Program-made: the position numbers and the translations under genes | Part shown: positions 14,515-19,654 of the stretch, in pieces | Numbering within the stretch: the stretch's first letter is position 1 | Layout: each line of letters opens with the position of its first letter | The notes under the pieces: model-generated | The model's input: the letters and a program-made list of their open reading frames with translations, nothing else | Told to the model about the DNA's origin: nothing | Databases searched by the model: none | From: an uncultured Adlercreutzia sp. | GTDB lineage: Bacteria > Actinomycetota > Coriobacteriia > Coriobacteriales > Eggerthellaceae | Length of the DNA stretch: 19,654 nucleotides | Direction of reading: 5' to 3' | NCBI GenBank assembly: GCA_910589165.1 | Contig: CAJUSP010000026.1 | Span: forward strand, 1 to 19,654

Positions 14515-14622
14515 GGTGAGACAGTGCCCCGGAGGGGTGTCTCATCTTCAGGATGCCTTGCGGCGCATTCGTGCAGGAAATGTACCAGAAGATGAGACAC
14601 CCCTCCGGGGCACTGTCTCACC
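14515..14622. repeat. REPIN-like inverted-repeat element, copy B
   Basis: Perfect 35-bp arms (14515-14549 and 14588-14622) flank a 38-nt loop. The arms match copy A (4933-5039) except at one position per arm, where C becomes T on the left and G becomes A on the right, so the pair is kept. The loop shares GGCGCATTCGTGCAGG (14562-14577) with copy A but is otherwise diverged. It begins 7 nt after the moaC stop. A further GTCTCAC at 14631-14637 repeats the element's terminal bases (14615-14621). Confidence 0.85.
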
Positions 14623-14641
14623 GGGACATAGTCTCACAAGA

Positions 14642-14678
14642 AAAGCCCCCGGCCAGGGAGGGAGAGGCCGGGGGCTTT
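14642..14678. terminator. Bidirectional intrinsic terminator between moaC and the FAD reductase
   Basis: AAAGCCCCCGGCC (14642-14654) and GGCCGGGGGCTTT (14666-14678) form a 13-bp perfect stem with an 11-nt loop. The plus strand continues TTTGTTGG and the minus strand TTTTCTTG, so it can stop moaAC and the convergent minus-strand gene alike. Confidence 0.85.
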
Positions 14679-14737
14679 GTTGGTTATCTGCGGAAGCGGA
14701 GGGAGGGGGCTCCCGCAGCGGGAAATGCAGGAGAAGG

Positions 14738-14770
14738 TTGGCAGGGCGAGCCCGCGGACTGCCCCGCCAA
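14738..14770. repeat. Inverted repeat downstream of the FAD reductase gene
   Basis: TTGGCAGGGC (14738-14747) and GCCCCGCCAA (14761-14770) pair over 10 bp with one mismatch. It lies just beyond the 3' end of the minus-strand gene and may protect its transcript end. TCCCGCAGCGGGA at 14711-14723 is a second small palindrome. No gene is seen from 14623 to 14784. Confidence 0.4.
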
Positions 14771-14784
14771 CCGAGTTGGATGCG

Positions 14785-16587
14785 CTAGCCCAGGAACTTC
14801 GCCACGGACTTGCCGCACTCGCGGCCGAGCACCAGCGCGAAGGCCAGAGACACGCCCGGGATGGGGGTGATGTACTCGGTGCCGAAGCGGCGGCCGCAGT
14901 CGTTGCCGGCCATGTACAGGCCCGGGATGGGCTCGTAGTTGGCGTCCACGGCGTTCTGCTCGCCGTCGGTGATGATGCCGCCCATGGTGACCATGGTCTC
15001 GCCGAGAACCGGATCGAAGGTGCAGGCGTAGAAGGGGCCGTCCTTCACGGGGAACAGCACTTCCGCCGCGCGGCCGAACTCCTCGTCGACGCCGGCTTCC
15101 ACGTAGCCGTTGTAGCGCTCGATCTGCGCCACGAACTCGGTCGCCGCATCGCCGGTGAGGCCGAGCTGGCCGGCTAGACCCTCGAGGGTGTCGTCGGCAA
15201 TGAACTCCACCTGGGTCATGGGGCCGCCACCGCCCGGGCCGCCCTGGCCCTCTTCCTGCTCCGGCTCCTCGTAGGTGCCCTTGAACTTGGCGTAGGCGGT
15301 GTCCAGCGACTCGCGCAGGGCCTGGATGTTCGCCTCGGTGGCGTCGAAGCCGGCGTGCTGCGGGATGGTGTACTGACGGTACTCAGGGAAGTTGTTGTCG
15401 CAGACGGCGTACTTCGTCTTGCGGCTCATGAACGTGGTCTGATAGCCGCGCTGCTCGGAGGTGGGGTAGAACTCGTTGCAGAAGCGCTTGCCGGACTCGT
15501 CGATCCACACGGCCTGGGGCAGGCAGTTCATCTTGCCGGGAACCGAGAGGCCCTTCATGTTCATGCCGGGGATGGGCGTGGTCTCCAGGTGCGCACCGGC
15601 CCAGTAGGCCATCTGCACGCCGCGGCCGTCGTTGGCCGACATGGAGTTCAGTTCCTCGCCTTCCACGAGGGCCTGGGCCATGTCGGGCATGAAGTAGGCC
15701 ATCATGTCGGGGTTGCCGCCCATGCCGCCGCAGGCGCACACGACGGCCTTGCAGTTGATCTTGATGTAGCCGTCGGCATCGGAGGCCACAAGACCGGCCA
15801 CGGCGCCGTTGTCCATGATGATGTACTCAGCGGTGGTGCCGAAGTAGAACTCGGCGCCGGCCTCCTCGGCCGCAGCCTGGTTGTACATCTGAATCTTGGT
15901 CTGGTTGCACTCGCCGTAGAAGGAGCACACGGACGGCCAGAACTTGATGCCGGACAGCTCGGAGAGCTGGTGCTCGGTGGGCGGGAAGAACGCCGTGGTC
16001 ATGGTGGCGAAGTCTTCCTCGGTCAGGCGGTCGAGGTACCAGTTGGAGTTGGCCTCGGAGTTCTGGGCGAACTTCATGACCAGCGTCGGGTTCGGCATGT
16101 TCGCGGTGATCTTCATGAAGTTCTGATAGAACTCCACCGGATCGATGTGCGGCACACCGCGCTCCTGCAGGATGGCCGCGTTCAGCGAGGCGAACTCGTT
16201 GCCGACGGCGGCGTAGGTGTCCTCGGGCTGCTTCTCGATGAGGATGACCTTCTTGCCCTGCTCGGCCAGCTCGCGGCAGGCGGTGATGCCGGCGAAGCCG
16301 TGGCCGCAGACGACCACCTCGCAGTCCATCTCCTTGGCGAAGTCGGTCACTTCCGCCGGCGGGGTCATCCAGCTGGTGTCCTTCACGTTGTGGATGTGGA
16401 CGTTGCTGGCTCCGGAGCCCTGGCCGTTGGCGCTGCCGGAATCGGCCGCGCCCGCGCCGCCCTCGGTGGTACCGCTGGCCGCCGGGCTGCAGCCCGCGAG
16501 TCCGGCCACGCCCGCGGCCATGGCGGCGGTGGCGCCCAGGCCGAGGAACGAGCGGCGGGAAATGCCCTGGTTCTCTGCTTTGCTCAT
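14785..16587 (-). CDS. Tat-exported FAD-dependent reductase (fumarate reductase flavoprotein-like)
   Basis: The 600-aa flavoprotein should act outside the membrane, reducing an organic acceptor with FAD. It starts with a twin-arginine signal (ISRRSFLGLG, Arg11-Arg12) ending in a lipobox-like LAGC (Cys33). The FAD-binding Rossmann motif GHGFAG is at 95-100 after EVVVC, with the ribose-binding acid in ILIEKQ. The C-terminal FAD contact is GVSLAFALVLGRECGKS. A Glu/Gly-rich loop (EEGQGGPGGGGPM) interrupts the substrate-domain region. No FMN-binding or haem domain is present, so electrons must come from a separate partner not in the window. ATG at 16587 has GGGAGG upstream; an earlier in-frame ATG at 16800 would bury the Tat signal. 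A divergent LuxR gene probably regulates it. Substrate unknown. Confidence 0.88.
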   Translation of the reverse strand: MSKAENQGISRRSFLGLGATAAMAAGVAGLAGCSPAASGTTEGGAGAADSGSANGQGSGASNVHIHNVKDTSWMTPPAEVTDFAKEMDCEVVVCGHGFAGITACRELAEQGKKVILIEKQPEDTYAAVGNEFASLNAAILQERGVPHIDPVEFYQNFMKITANMPNPTLVMKFAQNSEANSNWYLDRLTEEDFATMTTAFFPPTEHQLSELSGIKFWPSVCSFYGECNQTKIQMYNQAAAEEAGAEFYFGTTAEYIIMDNGAVAGLVASDADGYIKINCKAVVCACGGMGGNPDMMAYFMPDMAQALVEGEELNSMSANDGRGVQMAYWAGAHLETTPIPGMNMKGLSVPGKMNCLPQAVWIDESGKRFCNEFYPTSEQRGYQTTFMSRKTKYAVCDNNFPEYRQYTIPQHAGFDATEANIQALRESLDTAYAKFKGTYEEPEQEEGQGGPGGGGPMTQVEFIADDTLEGLAGQLGLTGDAATEFVAQIERYNGYVEAGVDEEFGRAAEVLFPVKDGPFYACTFDPVLGETMVTMGGIITDGEQNAVDANYEPIPGLYMAGNDCGRRFGTEYITPIPGVSLAFALVLGRECGKSVAKFLG

Positions 16588-16898
16588 AATCCCTTTTCCT
16601 CCCATTGAATCGGGGAACAGTATCGGCGCCTTCCGTCCGAGCATCGGCGGAGCCCAACGCATCGGGTTGCTTGGGCCGGCGCTGAGACGAATCCTAGGGG
16701 CCAACGACTGCCGCGAGTAATCGTCGGGCTGGGGTATTTTGCCGATTTGCCCCTCGCGGAATTGGGGTAGACTCAAATAAACCCCTGATGAGAGCCGCAC
16801 AGCGCCAGATGACAGCTTCGTTACAGCGGCGTAGCCCCCGTGCGATAGGTTATACTTACCCTCAGCGATAACGCGCAGAAGACAGGGAGGGTCCCGCG
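16588..16898. promoter_or_regulatory. Divergent promoter region between FAD reductase and LuxR regulator
   Basis: This 311-nt intergenic region must hold promoters for both flanking genes. For the minus strand, TTACTC (16715-16720, reverse) and TAGGAT (16691-16696, reverse) are 18 bp apart and are a weak candidate. For the plus strand, TATACT (16851-16856) is a fair -10 box without a clear -35. A 6-bp inverted repeat (GCCCAA 16652-16657, TTGGGC 16671-16676) could be a regulator site. No gene is seen. Confidence 0.4.
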
Positions 16899-18323
16899 TT
16901 GCAGCTATCGAAATACTTCAAACCCGAAACCCTGATGTTCGCGGCGTTTTTGGCGACGCTGCCTGTTTACGCACCGAGCCAGCTTCTCTTCGGCACCGGC
17001 TTCATCGGGGTCGAGAACTTCATGGCCGCCTTCGCCAACACGATGCTCGTCTCTGCCGTGGTGTTCGGGGCGGCAGCGGCGCTGTGGTCGCTGCGTCGGG
17101 GCGACGCCGCCCTTCGCTCCCGGGTTCCCGTGACGGCAGCCAGTGTTGCTTATATCGTAGGCTACGGACTCATGGTGCCGGCCTGCGCCGTGGAGGGCGT
17201 TGCCAGTCCTGCCGTAGGGGCCGTCTCGGGGCTGCTGCTCTCCTTCGCGACCGTGGTGTTGGCTATTGCGTGGGGCGCTTACCTCGCCCAGTTCGGCTTG
17301 CGCCAGGCGCTGCTGTGGCTCGCTGTCATGGTGGGGTTGGCCTCCCTGGTGCAGCTGCTTCTCTCCTCGGTGACCTTCGCCGTAGGGGCCATCGTGTTCT
17401 GCGTTCTTGTGCCGCTGTCCTGCCTTCTGCCCTGCTGGCTCGCATGGCGTGGCGAGTTGGAGGCGGTGGACGGGGGAGAGTCCCACCATGCGGGGCCGGC
17501 CCGGGGTCGGCTGCGGGCCCTCGCCTCGGTGGTGGCCATGCCCTTCGTGGGCCTTATGGTGTTCGCCTTCATTATGGGGGCGCGCAAGTTCGTGCTGTTC
17601 GACGTGGTGCATATGGAGGTACTCGGCTGCGCGCTGGGCGCCATCGTGGTGCTGCCCATCTGCCTTATCAAGTCGTCCCGCCCGCTGATGCCGCTGATCT
17701 ATCGGCTGTTGGTGCCGCTGTTCTGCCTCGTGCTCATCGTGCTGAACGCGTTCCCTGGCGGAACGGCGCCTTTGTGGCTCGCCGGTTGGATGAGCTACGC
17801 CTTCTTTGGCGCGGTGGCTATTCTGGCTCTGGCGAGTTTGTGCGCGGCGGCCCATGCGTCGGAGTTTTCGCCGGGGCTCATCTACGGGCTGACGGTGGCT
17901 GGGTTCGCGCTGTGCTCGATTCTGGGCGTGGTAGCCTCGCAACTTCCGGTGTTCCAGGTGGAAAACGGCGGTCCGGCGCTTCTGGTGGTGAGCACGCTGT
18001 ACTTCGCGTACCTGCTGGCCTCGGCTCTCTTTGCGCCCTTCCGCCCGGCCAAGGACGAGGCGCTGCTCGGCGAGCCGTCGGAGGCTACGGCCGGCGAGGT
18101 GGCGGTCGATGTGGCCGCCCGCTGCGAGGTCCTGGCGGCAGAATGCGGCCTCACCCCGCGCGAGGGCGAGATTCTGGCCTACCTCGGGCGCGGCCACGGC
18201 ATCGCCTTTGTGGCCGAGGCCCTGGTGATTTCCGAGAGCACCGTGCGCACCCACGTGAAGAGCATTTACAAGAAGCTGGGCGTGGGCTCCCGCGAGGAGC
18301 TGCTCGAGAAAGTGGACGCCTAG
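16899..18323 (+). CDS. LuxR-type regulator with N-terminal membrane domain, divergent from the FAD reductase
   Basis: The 474-aa protein has about 12 hydrophobic segments (residues 12-385) and a C-terminal LuxR/FixJ DNA-binding domain (418-473: LTPREGEILAYLGRG, then TVRTHVKSIYKKLGVGSREEL). It is built like the regulator at 11376-12935 but is clearly diverged from it. The start is TTG at 16899, with CAGGGAGGG about 8 nt upstream; no better ATG lies near. Being divergent from the FAD reductase gene across a shared 311-nt region strongly suggests it controls that gene, perhaps by sensing its substrate at the membrane; this is inference. Confidence 0.88.
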   Translation: MQLSKYFKPETLMFAAFLATLPVYAPSQLLFGTGFIGVENFMAAFANTMLVSAVVFGAAAALWSLRRGDAALRSRVPVTAASVAYIVGYGLMVPACAVEGVASPAVGAVSGLLLSFATVVLAIAWGAYLAQFGLRQALLWLAVMVGLASLVQLLLSSVTFAVGAIVFCVLVPLSCLLPCWLAWRGELEAVDGGESHHAGPARGRLRALASVVAMPFVGLMVFAFIMGARKFVLFDVVHMEVLGCALGAIVVLPICLIKSSRPLMPLIYRLLVPLFCLVLIVLNAFPGGTAPLWLAGWMSYAFFGAVAILALASLCAAAHASEFSPGLIYGLTVAGFALCSILGVVASQLPVFQVENGGPALLVVSTLYFAYLLASALFAPFRPAKDEALLGEPSEATAGEVAVDVAARCEVLAAECGLTPREGEILAYLGRGHGIAFVAEALVISESTVRTHVKSIYKKLGVGSREELLEKVDA

Positions 18324-18342
18324 TTTTGGCATTTTGAGGGGG

Positions 18343-18368
18343 CGCCGCGGGCAGTATTTCCCGCGGCG
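18343..18368 (+). terminator. Terminator-like hairpin between the LuxR gene and yebC
   Basis: CGCCGCGGG (18343-18351) and CCCGCGGCG (18360-18368) form a perfect 9-bp stem with an 8-nt loop, 20 nt after the regulator's stop. The following bases are GGGCCTTG, not a T-run, so termination would be weak or factor-aided. Just after it, TG followed by TACCAT (18377-18385) resembles an extended -10 box that could serve yebC. Confidence 0.5.
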
Positions 18369-18423
18369 GGGCCTTGTGGTACCATAAGCCGCTGTTGTAT
18401 TCATGTTTCGAAGGGACGTATCC

Positions 18424-19224
18424 ATGTCTGGGCATTCTAAATGGGCAACTACCAAGCACCGCAAGGCCGCGCAGGACGCTAAGCGCTCGGCCCTGTTCTC
18501 CAAGCTGGCTCGCAACATCACCGTGGCCGCGAAGGAGGGTGGCGACCCGAACCCCGACAACAACGCCTCTCTGGCTGCCGCCATCGAGAAGGCCAAGGGC
18601 TATTCCATGCCCAAGGACAAGATCAAGACGGCCATCGACAAGGCCTTCGGCTCCGGCAAGGACGCCGCCAACTACGAGACCGTCGTCTACGAGGGCTACG
18701 GCCCGGCCGGCGTGGCCGTGCTCTGCGAGGCCCTGACCGACAACCGCAACCGCACCGCCGCCGACGTGCGCGCCGCCTTCTCCCACTCCGGCGGCAACCT
18801 GGGCACCTCCGGTTCCGTGGCGTTCCAGTTCGAGCGCAAGGGCCAGATCGTGGTGGCCAAGGAAGTGGAAACCGGCGATAAGAAGAACCCCGTGGGCCCC
18901 AACGGCGCTGCGGCCGACGAGGAGGAGTTCATGCTCGCCGTGGCCGAGGCCGGCGGCGACGACTACGAGGACGCCGACGAGGAGTGGGTCGTGACCACCG
19001 CCCCCTCCGATCTTATGGCCGTGGTGAAGGCCCTCGAGGAGCAGGGCGTGGCCGTGAAGGGCGCTGAGCTCATCATGGTGCCGACGACGCCGACCGAGGT
19101 GTCCGTGGCCGACGCGAAGAAGGTCATGCGCCTCATCGACAAGCTGGAGGAGCTCGAGGACCTGCAGAGCGTCTACCACACCATGGACATCACCGACGAA
19201 ATCGCCGAGGCCCTGGACGAGTAA
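18424..19224 (+). CDS. yebC: YebC/PmpR family protein
   Basis: The 266-aa cytoplasmic protein belongs to the widespread YebC/TACO1 family. Members were first annotated as transcription regulators and have more recently been linked to helping ribosomes through difficult sequences. The N-terminus MSGHSKWATTKHRKAAQDAKR and the following KLARNITVAAKEGG are diagnostic. It is slightly longer than usual (about 240-250) because of a KKNPVGPNGAAADEE-type insertion near residue 155. The start at 18424 is chosen for GAAGGGA 7 nt upstream and the conserved N-terminus; an in-frame ATG at 18403 would add seven unconserved residues. In many bacteria it neighbours ruvC, but not here within the window. Confidence 0.95.
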   Translation: MSGHSKWATTKHRKAAQDAKRSALFSKLARNITVAAKEGGDPNPDNNASLAAAIEKAKGYSMPKDKIKTAIDKAFGSGKDAANYETVVYEGYGPAGVAVLCEALTDNRNRTAADVRAAFSHSGGNLGTSGSVAFQFERKGQIVVAKEVETGDKKNPVGPNGAAADEEEFMLAVAEAGGDDYEDADEEWVVTTAPSDLMAVVKALEEQGVAVKGAELIMVPTTPTEVSVADAKKVMRLIDKLEELEDLQSVYHTMDITDEIAEALDE

Positions 19225-19258
19225 GGCCCCGCGCGAGAGCGGAATCGCTGAAGGTTTC

Positions 19259-19298
19259 GAAGGCCCTTGGGACACGGGTTCCGAGGGCCTTCTTGTAT
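19259..19298 (+). terminator. Intrinsic terminator after yebC
   Basis: GAAGGCCCTTGG (19259-19270) pairs with CCGAGGGCCTTC (19281-19292) over 12 bp with one wobble pair and a 10-nt loop, followed by TTGTATAT. It lies 34 nt after the yebC stop. Confidence 0.8.
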
Positions 19299-19345
19299 AT
19301 ACGCCGTGTTGTGCCCGTTTGTGCCGTTCGCCCTTTGTCACAGCT

Positions 19346-19365
19346 TCGAAACATGAGCGTTTCGA
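19346..19365. promoter_or_regulatory. Palindromic operator upstream of the SDR gene
   Basis: TCGAAAC (19346-19352) and GTTTCGA (19359-19365) are a perfect 7-bp inverted repeat with a 6-nt spacer. It follows a -35-like TTGTCA (19335-19340) and lies 69 nt before the start codon, where a repressor dimer could block transcription. The bound regulator is unknown. A GC-rich 6-bp hairpin (GGGCGC 19399-19404, GCGCCC 19409-19414) lies in the leader. Confidence 0.5.
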
Positions 19366-19434
19366 TCATCTGGTAGCCTTGCATTCATGCATCGGTTCGG
19401 GCGCGCGGGCGCCCGGTGCGGCAAAGGAGGCCCC

Positions 19435-19654
19435 ATGGGTTTTTTGGAAGGTAAGACAGCTATCATCACCGGCGGCGGGTTCGCGGCGCTGAAGGACGGC
19501 TCGGCCGGCTCTATCGGCTACGGCATTGCCACGGCCTACGCCAAGGAGGGCGCGAACCTGGTCATCACCGGCCGCAATGTGAAGAAGCTCGAGGAGGCCA
19601 AGGCCCGCCTGGAGGAGGCCTACGGCATCCAGGTGCTGCCCGTGGCCGCCGATG
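19435..19654 (+). CDS. Short-chain dehydrogenase/reductase, N-terminal part (runs off the window)
   Basis: Only the first 73 residues are present. They form the start of an NAD(P)-binding Rossmann fold: the glycine motif is split, with TGGG at residues 12-15 and GSIGYGIA from about residue 24, separated by about eight extra residues, somewhat like enoyl-ACP reductases. ITGRN follows the second strand, and its Arg could favour NADP(H). From memory this opening resembles hydroxysteroid dehydrogenase-like SDRs of Eggerthella lenta, which act on bile acids, but the substrate region is outside the window and this is not certain. AAAGGAGG at 19423-19430 gives a strong ribosome-binding site. It has its own leader with a palindromic site and follows the yebC terminator. 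Confidence 0.88.
   Translation, partial: MGFLEGKTAIITGGGFAALKDGSAGSIGYGIATAYAKEGANLVITGRNVKKLEEAKARLEEAYGIQVLPVAAD

Noticed and set aside
4933..14622. The two inverted repeats as ends of one large composite transposon
   Set aside because: Each copy is a complete palindrome, no transposase lies between them, and the enclosed genes form ordinary operons.
16588..16800. Upstream start for the FAD reductase at 16800
   Set aside because: It would place 71 low-complexity residues before the Tat signal; ATG 16587 has GGGAGG upstream.
1..19654. CRISPR array, tRNA or rRNA genes, phage or integrase genes
   Set aside because: No regularly spaced direct repeats, cloverleaf-like sequences or matching proteins were seen on either strand.

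Overview
The window is GC-rich, gene-dense bacterial DNA. It most resembles the class Coriobacteriia, family Eggerthellaceae (gut anaerobes such as Eggerthella, Gordonibacter or Adlercreutzia). The reasons are the gene content (a Tat-exported DMSO-reductase-family molybdoenzyme, a Tat-exported FAD reductase, two LuxR-type regulators with many membrane helices), the strong GC bias at third codon positions, and an SDR start resembling hydroxysteroid-dehydrogenase-like proteins of that family. This placement is inference; no rRNA or other marker gene is present.

Layout. (1) 1-1100: an acetamidase/formamidase-family gene between two intrinsic terminators. (2) 1166-4931: a molybdate ABC transporter operon, modA-modB-modC, behind a probable promoter and a 22-bp palindromic operator. 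ModB carries an unusual N-terminal extracytoplasmic domain of about 200 residues. (3) 4933-5039: a 107-nt inverted-repeat element. (4) 5290-11316: a molybdoenzyme operon holding an unrecognised 256-aa protein, a 960-aa Tat-dependent molybdopterin catalytic subunit, a four-cluster ferredoxin-like subunit, a TorD-family chaperone and a ferric-reductase-like membrane protein that probably anchors the complex. (5) 11376-12935: a LuxR regulator with about 12 membrane helices. (6) 13006-14508: moaA-moaC, the first step of molybdenum cofactor synthesis, behind a promoter with a perfect TATAAT. (7) 14515-14622: a second copy of the inverted-repeat element, then a bidirectional terminator. (8) 14785-16587 on the minus strand: a Tat-exported FAD reductase, divergent from a second membrane-LuxR regulator (16899-18323). 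(9) 18424-19221: yebC. (10) 19435 to the window edge: the start of an SDR oxidoreductase.

The central 13 kb works as a molybdenum unit. ModABC imports molybdate, MoaA and MoaC start cofactor synthesis, and the operon encodes the enzyme that uses the cofactor together with its chaperone, electron-transfer subunit, membrane anchor and probable sensor-regulator. The enzyme's substrate cannot be read from the sequence. Related Eggerthellaceae clusters reduce or dehydroxylate small organic molecules, and regulator-reductase pairs like the one at 14785-18323 are typical of these genomes.

The most unusual features are the two-copy REPIN-like element, with a compensatory base change and each copy lying just behind a molybdenum operon, and the enlarged ModB. 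No rRNA, tRNA, CRISPR array, transposase or phage gene was seen.
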